Source: Puerhibacterium puerhi
GTDB taxonomy: Bacteria > Actinomycetota > Actinomycetes > Actinomycetales > Cellulomonadaceae
DNA: 64,000 nucleotides
Assembly (NCBI RefSeq): GCF_009846865.1
Contig: NZ_WUWN01000007.1
Coordinates: 1-64,000 of the forward strand
Direction of reading: 5' to 3'
Shown here: positions 16,596 to 24,566 of the stretch, one piece after another
Numbering within the stretch: position 1 is the first letter of the stretch
How the letters are laid out: each line of letters starts with the position of its first letter
Notes under the pieces: generated by a model
The model's database searches: none
Told to the model about the DNA's origin: nothing
What the model saw: only the letters and a program-made list of their open reading frames with translations
Position numbers and translations under genes: made by a program

Positions 16596-17558
16596 TCACA
16601 CCGCGGGCGCCGGCGTCGGCCCGCCCGTCCGGCGGCGCCCGGCGGCCGCCGGGGCCCGCGCCGGGCGCGGCCGGGTGAGCAGCACCGCTCCCCCGACGAT
16701 CCCGGCGAAGCCGACGGCCCACCAGGGGAACCCCGGTCCCTGCGCGGCGGGCGCCACCGTCGTCGTCGCCGCAGCGGCGGCCGGGGTCTCGACGCGCTCG
16801 GCACGCACGAGCAGGCGGTGAGTGTTGACCCCGATGGGCGTGCAGGTCACGAGCGTGAGGTAGTCCTTGCCCTCGACCGGGCGCAGCGCCTCGGTGTCGT
16901 CGGGCTCCACGGTGAGGATCTGGTCGACGCGGTAGGTGAGCACCTCGTCGAGGACGGTCACGGTGATCTCGTCGCCCTCGCGCAGGTCGCGCACGTGGTC
17001 GAACAGGGTGGCGTTGACCATCCCCGAGTGGCCGGTGAGCACGGTGTGCGTGCCCTCGCCGCCCACGGGCAGCGCGGAGCCGTACAGGTGCCCGACGCCG
17101 CGGGCCAGGGTGGCCTCGTCGGTGCCGTGGTAGATCGGCAGGTCGACGTCGATCTCGGGGATGCGCAGCCGGGCCATGGTGCCGCGGCCGTCCACGTCGA
17201 GGGTGTCGAAGTAGGTCTGGGCACCGGAGCCGACGGCGGTCTGCCGCCCGTCGGTGCCGAGCGCGTACGGGTCGCGCAGGGGCCCGGCGGGCAGGTTCTC
17301 GTTGTAGGCGCGGGCGGCCTCCAGCATGGCGTCCCGCGCGTCCGCCGGGATGGCGTCGACGGTGCTCACGTACCCGGACACCGCGGTGGCGTGCACTCGG
17401 TCGGTCGCCCACGCGGCGGCCGAGGGGTACAGCAGCACGCCCGCGCCGACGGCGGCGGTCACGACGGCCGCGAGGCGCCGCAGGGGCCAGCGCCGGGCGA
17501 CCGCACCGCCCGCGCGGGCGGCGTGCCGTCCGTGCCGGGGACGAGGAAGTGCGGCCAT
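16596..17558 (-). CDS. srtC: Class C (pilus-assembling) sortase
   Basis: A 320-residue membrane transpeptidase that joins pilin subunits through LPXTG and lysine residues. There is an N-terminal membrane helix near residues 28-50, the catalytic histidine in TVLTGHSGM, the catalytic cysteine in TLVTCTPIGVNTHRLLVRAER and a C-terminal membrane helix (WWAVGFAGIVGGAVLL). The second helix and NTHRL pattern mark class C. The two preceding genes encode LPXTG substrates, giving a complete minimal pilus operon. Confidence 0.93.
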   Translation of the reverse strand: MAALPRPRHGRHAARAGGAVARRWPLRRLAAVVTAAVGAGVLLYPSAAAWATDRVHATAVSGYVSTVDAIPADARDAMLEAARAYNENLPAGPLRDPYALGTDGRQTAVGSGAQTYFDTLDVDGRGTMARLRIPEIDVDLPIYHGTDEATLARGVGHLYGSALPVGGEGTHTVLTGHSGMVNATLFDHVRDLREGDEITVTVLDEVLTYRVDQILTVEPDDTEALRPVEGKDYLTLVTCTPIGVNTHRLLVRAERVETPAAAAATTTVAPAAQGPGFPWWAVGFAGIVGGAVLLTRPRPARAPAAAGRRRTGGPTPAPAV

Positions 17559-17610
17559 GACGAGCTCCGTTGTCGAGGGTGCGGGCGTGTGGCGTGGGGC
17601 GGCCCGTCGG

Positions 17611-17641
17611 GGGCGGCGCCGGCCAGGAGCCGGCGCCGCCC
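17611..17641 (-). terminator. Hairpin between backbone pilin and sortase genes
   Basis: A perfect 13-bp stem (GGGCGGCGCCGGC / GCCGGCGCCGCCC) with a 5-base loop begins 50 bases after the pilin stop. It may attenuate sortase expression relative to the abundant pilin, or protect the pilin mRNA 3' end. Confidence 0.5.
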
Positions 17642-17690
17642 GCGTCAGGCACGCACCCGGTGGGGCGGCAGGGCGCCCCGGGGTGAGGCG

Positions 17691-19172
17691 TCAGGCCGCC
17701 TCGGCGCGGCGCCGGCCGCGCACCGCGAGGAACAGCGCGCCGCCCAGGATCAGGGCGCCGGCCACGGACAGCAGGGTGGTACCCACGCCACCGGTCAGCG
17801 GCAGGGCGAAGCCGGCGTTGCTCGGCACGTTCTCGACCTCCAGGTCGATGCCGGCGGCCGACGTCGCGGCGGTGACCTCGAACTGCACCGGCTCGGCGAG
17901 CAGCTCGTAGCCGGCCGGGGCCTTGAGCTCGGCGATCCAGTAGGCGCGGTAGCCCTCGTCGCCGGGGGCGACCTGCTGGCCGTTCGCGAAGTCGGAGTAG
18001 CGCAGGCCGGTGAGCGTCAGGGTGCCGTCGGCGGCCACCGGGAACTCGGTGCGGCCGCCGAGCGTGACGGGGTTGCGCCCGGCGCGGGCGTCGGCCTCGG
18101 AGGTGTAGACGGCGAACACGGCGCCGCTGAGCGCGTCGCCCGCGGGGTTCACCTTCTGCAGCGTGAGGCCGCCCCACTTGGTCTGGACCTCGGGGGTCTC
18201 GGTCGGGCCGCCGGGGCGGCCGGGCTCGACGTCGAAGCTGGAGCGGTTCGGGTAGAGCAGCGCGGTGTTCTCGATCTCGCCGACCGTGTTGACGGTGGTG
18301 ACGACCTGCACGACCACCTGGGTGTCGTGGTGGGCGGCCAGGACGGCGCGTCCGGCCTCGGTGAACTCGACGGTGAGGGCGTGGGTGCCGGCGTCGTGGC
18401 TCACGGTGTAGTGGGTGCCCGCGGTGACGGGCGTGCCGTCGGCGAGGCGCACGGTGGCCGAGCCGTAGGTCAGCTTGGCGTCCAGGGCGTCGACGATCTT
18501 GTAGCCGTCGATGACGTCCTCGTTCGGGATGTCGCCGGTGATGGTCCAGGAGACCTCGTCGCCGAGCGCGACGGCGCCGGAGTCGGTGACGGTCTTGGTG
18601 GCGCCGGACACCGAGTTCTTCGGGTACACGTGCACGTCGTAGAGCCACGCGTCCGAGTCGTCCGGGTCGGTCAGCGGGAGCGTGACCAGGAACGGCGCCG
18701 ACGGCGTGACGCCGGCCGGGTACGAGGTCTCGGTGACCAGGTACAGGCCCACCGGCAGGCGGGAGAAGACGGCTGTGCCGTCGGCGCCGGTGGTGACCGA
18801 GGTCCCGCCGAGCAGGCTGTGGCCGGCCGCGGCGATGGAGCCCGCGGGGTCGGCGGCGTCGAAGGAGCCGCTCAGCGCGTTGGCCGCGCTCCAGCCGGCG
18901 TTCGTGGACAGGTCCACCCCGCCGACCTGCTGGACGGTGAACTCGACGCCGGCCAGCGGCTCGAGGCCGGTGGTGTCGACGGGCGTGCCGTCGTTGTCGA
19001 GGCCGGTGGCCGCCTCGGGCCGCTCGAGCTTGTGGACGGTGAGCGTGCCGGTGGCGGACGGGTCGACGCTCGTGGCGGCGGCCGCGGGGCCCGCCATGCC
19101 GAGGCCGGCGAGCGTGAGGCCGGCCAGGACGGCGGCGACGCGCCGCAACCGGTGCGCGGGACGTGCGAACAC
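17691..19172 (-). CDS. SpaH/EbpB-family LPXTG major pilin
   Basis: A 493-residue pilus backbone subunit. The signal peptide (RVAAVLAGLTLAGLGMAGPAAAA) is followed by Ig-like pilin domains. The pilin motif lysine lies in VHVYPKNS, the E-box in WIAELKAPAGYELL, and the C-terminus has LPLTG, a hydrophobic helix and an Arg-rich tail. These are all elements a class C sortase needs to polymerise it. The start is a GTG at 19172 with AAGGAG seven bases upstream; a much longer frame upstream is a shadow of the tip gene. Confidence 0.93.
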   Translation of the reverse strand: MFARPAHRLRRVAAVLAGLTLAGLGMAGPAAAATSVDPSATGTLTVHKLERPEAATGLDNDGTPVDTTGLEPLAGVEFTVQQVGGVDLSTNAGWSAANALSGSFDAADPAGSIAAAGHSLLGGTSVTTGADGTAVFSRLPVGLYLVTETSYPAGVTPSAPFLVTLPLTDPDDSDAWLYDVHVYPKNSVSGATKTVTDSGAVALGDEVSWTITGDIPNEDVIDGYKIVDALDAKLTYGSATVRLADGTPVTAGTHYTVSHDAGTHALTVEFTEAGRAVLAAHHDTQVVVQVVTTVNTVGEIENTALLYPNRSSFDVEPGRPGGPTETPEVQTKWGGLTLQKVNPAGDALSGAVFAVYTSEADARAGRNPVTLGGRTEFPVAADGTLTLTGLRYSDFANGQQVAPGDEGYRAYWIAELKAPAGYELLAEPVQFEVTAATSAAGIDLEVENVPSNAGFALPLTGGVGTTLLSVAGALILGGALFLAVRGRRRAEAA

Positions 19173-19232
19173 AGTGGTGCTCCTTCGGTGGGGTGGGTGG
19201 GGGCAGGCCCCCGTGAGGGCATGACGAGGGGA

Positions 19233-19275
19233 CCGTGCGGGCGCCGGGGGTGTGTGGGGGCCGGCGCCCGCACGG
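19233..19275 (-). terminator. Pilus-locus hairpin with GGGTGTGTGGGG core, copy 2
   Basis: A perfect 15-bp stem (CCGTGCGGGCGCCGG / its complement) enclosing GGGTGTGTGGGGG. It starts 17 bases after the tip adhesin stop and lies upstream of the pilin gene, so it could be an intercistronic attenuator setting the tip-to-backbone ratio. Confidence 0.65.
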
Positions 19276-19291
19276 GGTCTGGGGCCGCGGG

Positions 19292-21931
19292 CTACGTGCG
19301 CCGGCGGTGTCGTGCGGTCAGCAGGGCGAGGGCGGCGGCGACGGCGAGCAGGCCGGCGCCCGCCGTCAGGTAGGGCCGGGTGCCACCACCGCCCGTCTCC
19401 GGCAGCTCGAGGGCGGGCACGTCCCGCACGGTCAGGGTCCACGTCCCGTCGCCGTCGTCGTCGGCGACGCTCACCACGCCGCCGTCGTCGTCGGCCAGCG
19501 TCACGGCGCCGTCGGCGCCGATCGTGAACCGCACGGGCTGGGCCAGCAGCGAGAACCCTGCTGGCGCCTTGGTCTCCTCGAGCCAGTACGTGCCGGCGGC
19601 GAGGCCCGTCGCAAGGAAGCGGCCGGTCTGGCCGTCCACGGGCGTGACGGCGGGCGTGGTGAGCACCGCGCCGGGCGTGCCGTCGGCGTCGGCGCGCAGC
19701 GCCCACGCCGAGCCGGCCATCGGCACCCACGTGCCGTCCACGGCCTCGCCGACCTTCTCGACCTGCAGGCGCGACGGCGTGCTGTGCTCGGTGGCGCAGG
19801 GGGCGGCGTCGGTGCAGGTGGTGGGCGGCACGCCGCGGCCGTCGACGGCGGTCACGACGTTGCGCAGCGTGGCCGACCAGGCGTCGTCGCGCACCTGCAC
19901 GGCGTACGTGAGCGTCGCCGACTGGCCCGCGTCCAGCCCGAACGCCGGGCTGGTCAGCGTGGTGCCGCGCGGGTCGGGCACCGCGCTCGGCCGCCCGCCG
20001 GCGACCGTGAGCCGCGCGGAGCCGGCGACGAACGTCGCGTCGTCGAGCACGTCGGCCAGGTCGTCGGTGAGCACGACGTCGCGCACGGGGCCGTCCGCGG
20101 CCGTCGTCGTCACCGTGTAGGTGACCTGCCGGCCGGGCTCCACCGTGGTGCCGGCGGCGGGGTCCGCAGCCTTGGTCACCGCGTAGGTGCCGGGCTCGGG
20201 GGTGGTGTGCTCGGTGGCGCACGGCGTGGCCGTCGTGCACGTCGTGGGCGCCTTGCCGCCGGCGTCCCGGCCGGTGACCACGTTGCGCAGGCGGGCCGAC
20301 CAGGCGTCCTTGCGCACGTCGACCGCGTAGGTCAGCGTGGCGCGCTGCCCGTCGGTGAGGTCGAACGCCGGGCTGGTCAGCGCGCCCCGGGACGGGTCCG
20401 GCACGGCGACCGGCGCGCCGCCGGCGACAACGAGGCGGGCGGAGCCGGCGACGAACGTCGCGTCGTCGAGCACGTCGGACAGGTCGTCGGTGAGCACGAC
20501 CCCGTTCACGACGCCGGTGGCCACGACGCCCACCGAGTACGTGACCCGCTGGCCGGGCTCGACCTGGGTGCCCGACGCGGGGTCCGCCGTCTTGGTCACG
20601 GCGTACGAGCCGGACGAGTTGGTGAAGGTGCAGTCGACGTCGAGGCCGCGTGCCGTCGCGCCGGCCGTCGGGTAGACCAGCGTGTACTCCCCCGCCGTGC
20701 TCGTACGCGTCACCGGCACGTCCCGACCCGAGGTGGTCTCGGTGCACCGCAGCGAGATGTCGTAGCGGGCCAGGTTCGTGCTGCGGTTGCCGGCGAGCTC
20801 GCGCAGGCGGTACGTCTTGCCGCCCAGGGCGGGCACGGGGCCGACGACGGCGTCCGCCTGCAGGCCGGTCGAGGAGCCGGAGGTGGTGCTCGTGCCCAGC
20901 GAGGTGCCGCCGTCGGCGCGGAGGATCTCGAGGGTGAACTGGTCCGTGGCGCCGACGCGGTTGGCGATGTTCTTCTGCAGGGTCAGCGTGCTCGGGACCT
21001 GGCAGCTCGCGAGGTCGGTGATGCCGGAGCGCGAGAACCGGCTCACCTCGGCCATGGTGTTCGGGTCGAAGGTGACGACGCTGGTGTCCGTGGAGGCGAA
21101 CGTGTAGGTGTCGGGCGACAGGGCGATGCCGTTGAAGGCACCGCTGACGGACAGGGGGTCGGACGTCGCCGACGGCGTGAGGGCCGCCGTCCCGGTCCGC
21201 TGCAGCTGGGCGGCGGGGACCGTGTAGACCTTCGTGCGCGACCGGCTGGCGATGAAGAAGAGGTTGCCGTCGGCGTCGAAGGCGAAGTCGCCGTTGGGGT
21301 TGGTGCCGACGTCGGTGCTCAGCGTGCCGACCTGGCGGCCGTTGCTCCCGTCCGCCGCGAACCGGTACACGGCGACGCCGTCGGTGAGCGAGACGCCCAG
21401 GAAGTAGTCGCCCGACCGGGGGTCGACAGCGCCGGCGATGGTGTTCTCGGAGGCGACGCGGAAGTCGTCGACGAGCGTGCGCGAGCCACTCGCGTCCGTC
21501 CGGACGATGCGGACGGCGTCGAAGCTGCGCCAGAAGAGGCCGACGCGCTCGGTGCCCGACCAGCGCTCCGCGGCGTAGAAGGCGGACCCGTCGGCCGAGA
21601 CCGCGAGCGCGTTGAACGCTCCCGCGTGGGTCTTCGTGAGACGGGCCGCCTGCTCGGCCTTGACGATCGCCGGTCCGTCGGCCCCGGTCGTCATCAGGTG
21701 GACGACGCCGTCGCTCGTGATCGAGTAGAGGGTGCCCGGGGCGCACTGCGCCACGTCCACCATCGGCACCGCGCCCGGCGCGCCGGCAGCCTGCACCGTC
21801 GCGGCCTGCGCGGCCTGCGCGGGCGCGGCGGCCAGGCCGAGGCCGAGGCCGAGGATCAGCGCAGCAACGAGCGCGGTGACGACGACGCGGATGCGGGGGC
21901 GTCGTCGGGCGGCGGCGGTGAGGGGCGGCAC
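19292..21931 (-). CDS. Large LPXTG surface protein, probable pilus tip adhesin
   Basis: An 879-residue secreted protein. After an N-terminal signal helix (VVVTALVAALILGLGLGLAAAPAQA) comes a ~300-residue region with beta-propeller-like repeats (LYSITSDGVVHLM, GDYFLGVSL, GDFAFDADGNLFFIAS; possibly DUF6923). Then two nearly identical ~140-residue repeats (YAVTKTADPASGT / YAVTKAADPAAGT, each ending in CATEHTTP or CATEHSTP) of the DUF11/isopeptide type. A SpaA-like domain with an E-box (YWLEETKAPAGFSLL) and an LPETG anchor end the protein. I placed the start at GTG 21931 just before the signal sequence. Tip role is inferred from size and gene order. Confidence 0.88.
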   Translation of the reverse strand: MPPLTAAARRRPRIRVVVTALVAALILGLGLGLAAAPAQAAQAATVQAAGAPGAVPMVDVAQCAPGTLYSITSDGVVHLMTTGADGPAIVKAEQAARLTKTHAGAFNALAVSADGSAFYAAERWSGTERVGLFWRSFDAVRIVRTDASGSRTLVDDFRVASENTIAGAVDPRSGDYFLGVSLTDGVAVYRFAADGSNGRQVGTLSTDVGTNPNGDFAFDADGNLFFIASRSRTKVYTVPAAQLQRTGTAALTPSATSDPLSVSGAFNGIALSPDTYTFASTDTSVVTFDPNTMAEVSRFSRSGITDLASCQVPSTLTLQKNIANRVGATDQFTLEILRADGGTSLGTSTTSGSSTGLQADAVVGPVPALGGKTYRLRELAGNRSTNLARYDISLRCTETTSGRDVPVTRTSTAGEYTLVYPTAGATARGLDVDCTFTNSSGSYAVTKTADPASGTQVEPGQRVTYSVGVVATGVVNGVVLTDDLSDVLDDATFVAGSARLVVAGGAPVAVPDPSRGALTSPAFDLTDGQRATLTYAVDVRKDAWSARLRNVVTGRDAGGKAPTTCTTATPCATEHTTPEPGTYAVTKAADPAAGTTVEPGRQVTYTVTTTAADGPVRDVVLTDDLADVLDDATFVAGSARLTVAGGRPSAVPDPRGTTLTSPAFGLDAGQSATLTYAVQVRDDAWSATLRNVVTAVDGRGVPPTTCTDAAPCATEHSTPSRLQVEKVGEAVDGTWVPMAGSAWALRADADGTPGAVLTTPAVTPVDGQTGRFLATGLAAGTYWLEETKAPAGFSLLAQPVRFTIGADGAVTLADDDGGVVSVADDDGDGTWTLTVRDVPALELPETGGGGTRPYLTAGAGLLAVAAALALLTARHRRRT

Positions 21932-22094
21932 GAACGATCCTCTCGAGGGTGGGCAGCAACACCCCTCAAGACGAAGCACGCTGGCAACCATGACGAGGTC
22001 GGTGGGTGAAGTAGTTCACAGCTCAATTCCGGCGGCGGGGCGCGAGCACAGGCACTTCTCCGGGCACCGGGCGCTCCGGCAGGGAGCCGAGATG

Positions 22095-22138
22095 CCGTAC
22101 GGGCGCCGGCCGAGGGGGGACGGCCGACGCCCGTACGG
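22095..22138. repeat. Hairpin related to the pilus-locus family
   Basis: A 17-bp stem with one mismatch (CCGTACGGGCGCCGGCC against its partner) around a G-rich loop. It resembles the CCGTGCGGGCGCCGG stems of the other copies but lacks the GGGTGTGTGGGG core. Confidence 0.55.
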
Positions 22139-22146
22139 GACCAGGG

Positions 22147-22195
22147 CCGTGCGGACACCGGACGGGTGTGTGGGGGGCGACCGGTGCCCGCACGG
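22147..22195 (-). terminator. Pilus-locus hairpin with GGGTGTGTGGGG core, copy 3
   Basis: A 15-bp stem with one mismatch (CCGTGCGGACACCGG / CCGGTGCCCGCACGG) enclosing GGGTGTGTGGGG. It lies between the EamA stop and the pilus operon, so on the minus strand it again follows a gene end. Confidence 0.6.
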
Positions 22196-22328
22196 GTGCC
22201 GGCTGCGATGCCGCGCGGAGCGCGACCTCGTGGCCTGCATAACCTTCAAGACACCAAGGCTCGGCCGGGATGACGTCACTTCGGGGTGACGCGCACGACT
22301 TTCACCCGGCCCCTCGCCCTGGCGGCAC

Positions 22329-23192
22329 TCACGCGACGCTGAGCAGGACGACGGCGGCGCCGGCCGCGACGAGGCCGACGGCTCGGCGCGGCCCCACGTG
22401 CTCGTGCAGCACGAGGACGCCGAGGAGCACGGGGAGGGCCGGGTACAGCGATGCGAGGGTGACGGCCACGGCGAGCAGCTGCTCCCGCGTCGCCAGGAGG
22501 TACAGGGTGAGGGCGAGCGCGGCCCCGGCCCCGATGACGAACGCCTTGGCGACGTCGTGGGGTGCCACGCGGGCGCGTCCGCGGGCCCGCGCGACGACCG
22601 GCACGAGCACGACGACGGCCGCCACGCGGCCGGCGGCCACGGCCCACAGGCCGCTCGACGACCCCGCCATCGCCAGGCCCACGTACTGCACCGCGACGCC
22701 GGCGCTCGCCAGGAGCCCGTCACGCGCCGCCGCGGAGCCGGACGCCGGGCCCGCGGCGGCCAGGCCTGGTCCGGTGGCCTGGCCCCCGCCGGCGACAAGC
22801 CACAGCGCCGGGAGCACGACGGCGATCCCGGCCCACGCGGCCGGGGACGGCTGCTCGCCGAGGAACGCCACGCCGCACAGCACCGACAGCGCGACGCCGG
22901 TGACGGCGCTGACCGGGACCACAGCGGTCATCTCGCCGCGCGACAGCGCCCGGTTGAGGAACAGCATCGCCAGCCCGCTGCCTACCCCGGACAGCGCTCC
23001 CCACGCCAGGTCGACGGCGCGCACCTGCGGGGCCGGGACGGCGAGCGCGGCGGCCAGCGCGAGCGCCAGGCCGCCGAGCTGCCCGACCCAGGAGACGGAC
23101 GCATAGTGCACCCGCCGGGACAGCATCCCACCGGCGAAGTCGACGACGCCGTAGACGACGGCCGAGGCGAGCGCAAGCGTGGGGGCTAGCAC
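22329..23192 (-). CDS. EamA-family (drug/metabolite) permease
   Basis: A 287-residue membrane protein made of two similar halves with about ten helices, as in the DMT superfamily. Recognisable parts are the first EamA half (NRALSRGEMTAVVPVSAVTGVALSVLCGVAFLGEQPSPAAWAGIAVV) and second half (ASLYPALPVLLGVLVLHEHVGPRRAVGL). The substrate is unknown. It borders the rearranged region upstream. Confidence 0.88.
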   Translation of the reverse strand: MLAPTLALASAVVYGVVDFAGGMLSRRVHYASVSWVGQLGGLALALAAALAVPAPQVRAVDLAWGALSGVGSGLAMLFLNRALSRGEMTAVVPVSAVTGVALSVLCGVAFLGEQPSPAAWAGIAVVLPALWLVAGGGQATGPGLAAAGPASGSAAARDGLLASAGVAVQYVGLAMAGSSSGLWAVAAGRVAAVVVLVPVVARARGRARVAPHDVAKAFVIGAGAALALTLYLLATREQLLAVAVTLASLYPALPVLLGVLVLHEHVGPRRAVGLVAAGAAVVLLSVA

Positions 23193-23463
23193 TTCACATC
23201 CGAAACGACGCGCACAGGCTTCCTCTCATGGCGCCAAGCGTTACGCCACCACACGCAATGCGCACGTTCCGATATCGGTGACGACCGCAGCCATCTGACG
23301 CTGAGATGCCCCCGCCGCACCTTTCCGCGAGCGGCGGCACACCGCCGCAGCTCGACTGCGACGTAAGCGTTGAAATCCTCCAAGTCTCGTCAATCACCAA
23401 GTAGCTCCAGTGCACCGGTCCCCGGCACCGCCGCAGCAAGTTGCACGATTCTGGAATTCGAAC
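23193..23463. other. Lower-GC remnant DNA next to the truncated acetyltransferase
   Basis: This stretch is distinctly lower in GC than the genes on both sides. I find no intact gene. A 65-codon minus-strand frame (23383-23186) begins only with TTG, two codons after a stop, and could be a decayed N-terminus of an acetyltransferase-like gene, but I cannot support it. Confidence 0.4.
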
Positions 23464-23637
23464 CTAAGCAACAACCAGCGCGGCAAGGTCCTTCTTTCGC
23501 GCTGCCGGGACTCCCGCGTAGAGTCCATCGGGCTGGCAATCGGAAGTGACGACGCTTCCCGCGGCGATGATGCAACCGCGCCCGATTGTCACGCCCGGCA
23601 AGATCGTCGCACCCGATCCGATCCAACAGCCTTCCTC
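23464..23637 (-). pseudogene. C-terminal remnant of a hexapeptide-repeat acetyltransferase
   Basis: Fifty-seven residues of a left-handed beta-helix acyltransferase remain (EEGCWIGSGATILPGVTIGRG then IIAAGSVVTSDC and YAGVPAARKK), ending at a normal stop. The upstream two thirds of the gene are absent: at about 23637 the sequence switches to a different, high-GC gene in another frame. Families of this type acetylate sugars in surface polysaccharides. It is a deletion remnant, not a working gene. Confidence 0.8.
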
Positions 23638-23849
23638 GCGGCCCGGGCGCGCAGCGCGTCGACCAGCAGCCAGGCTCCGAGCGCGATCAGCAGCACCACC
23701 ACGCCGACGAGGGTGAGCACGACCGTGCGGATGATGCGGCGGCGGCGCTTCTCGGCCCCGTAGGCCGGCTGACGGCCCAGCCGCGCGCGGGGCGGAGCCA
23801 CCGGAGGCGCCACGGTCGACCAGTTCGATCCCCAGCCTTCGTGCGCCAC
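23589..23849 (-). pseudogene. Truncated N-terminus of a DUF4012-like membrane protein, fused out of frame to the acetyltransferase remnant
   Basis: The frame starts at GTG 23849 with AGGGGA eight bases upstream and encodes a basic cytoplasmic segment, one membrane helix (RTVVLTLVGVVVLLIALGAWLLV) and ALRARAARKA, after which it reads into acetyltransferase DNA in the wrong frame and stops at codon 87. The N-terminal layout resembles large DUF4012 proteins often found near polysaccharide genes; the rest has been lost. Family assignment is tentative, truncation is clear. Confidence 0.6.
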
Positions 23850-23969
23850 CCGTGATCCCCCTGTCGTGACGGCTTGCGCCGTGTTCGGTCGTCGTCGCCG
23901 CCCGGCGGCGACGCGCTAGATTACCCACGTCGCTCGCCCTTTCCCGATCACAACGCCGAAAGGACCCTT

Positions 23970-24518
23970 GTGTCCCAGCTGCTGTGCGTCTGCACCGGCA
24001 ACATCTGCCGCTCCCCGGCCGCCGAGGCGCTGCTGCGCCGGGCGCTGGACGACTCGGTGGTCGTGAGCAGCGCGGGGACGCGCGGGCTGCCGGCCGCGCC
24101 GGTGCACGAGCCCATGGCGCGGCTGCTGGCGGCCGACGGGCTCGACGTCAGCGGCTTCCGCTCGCGCGCGCTGACGGCGCGGGACGTCCAGTCGGCCGAC
24201 CTGGTGCTGACGCTCACCGCCGAGCACCGCTCGCGCGTGCTCGAGCTCGAGCCGCTGGCGCTGCGCCGCACCGTCTCGCTCGGGGAGCTGTCCCGGCTGG
24301 CGGCCGAGGTCCCGCCCGGCACGATCACCGGCGCCACCGACGCCGAACGGCTCAGGTCGCTGGTGCCGGCCGCGCTGGCCCTGCGCCACCGGTTCCTGGG
24401 CGCCGGCGCGGACGACGACGTCGTCGACCCCTACCGGCTCGCGGACGAGGTGTACGCGACGTCGTACGCGCAGATCACCCACCACGTGGCGCGGCTGGCC
24501 ACGGCGCTGCGGACCTGA
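23970..24518 (+). CDS. Low-molecular-weight protein tyrosine phosphatase
   Basis: A 182-residue cytosolic phosphatase. The P-loop VCTGNICRSP lies at residues ~7-16 and the general-acid loop is DPYRL near the C-terminus. The family reverses tyrosine phosphorylation of polysaccharide co-polymerases (Wzb/PtpA type), which fits its place at the edge of a polysaccharide locus. Start GTG at 23970 has AAAGGA about seven bases upstream. No bacterial tyrosine kinase gene is visible here. Confidence 0.92.
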   Translation: MSQLLCVCTGNICRSPAAEALLRRALDDSVVVSSAGTRGLPAAPVHEPMARLLAADGLDVSGFRSRALTARDVQSADLVLTLTAEHRSRVLELEPLALRRTVSLGELSRLAAEVPPGTITGATDAERLRSLVPAALALRHRFLGAGADDDVVDPYRLADEVYATSYAQITHHVARLATALRT

Positions 24519-24566
24519 CCGCTCGCCGTGACCGGCGGCGGGCCGCCCGCGGCGGCGAGCTCGGGG

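Larger units (their letters stand above)
21932..22328. other. 397-bp leader and spacer between the pilus operon and the EamA gene
   Basis: No gene is supported. Two hairpins occupy 22095-22195. The segment 21932-22080 should hold the pilus operon promoter, but I could not identify a clear -10/-35 pair. Confidence 0.4.

Noticed and set aside
17691-21962. 1,423-codon minus-strand frame covering both pilin genes
   Set aside because: Only its last third is real (the backbone pilin). The rest is the wrong frame of the tip adhesin gene.
23186-23383. 65-codon minus-strand frame next to the EamA gene
   Set aside because: It begins only at TTG two codons after a stop and overlaps the EamA start. Weak resemblance to an acetyltransferase N-terminus is not enough to call a gene.
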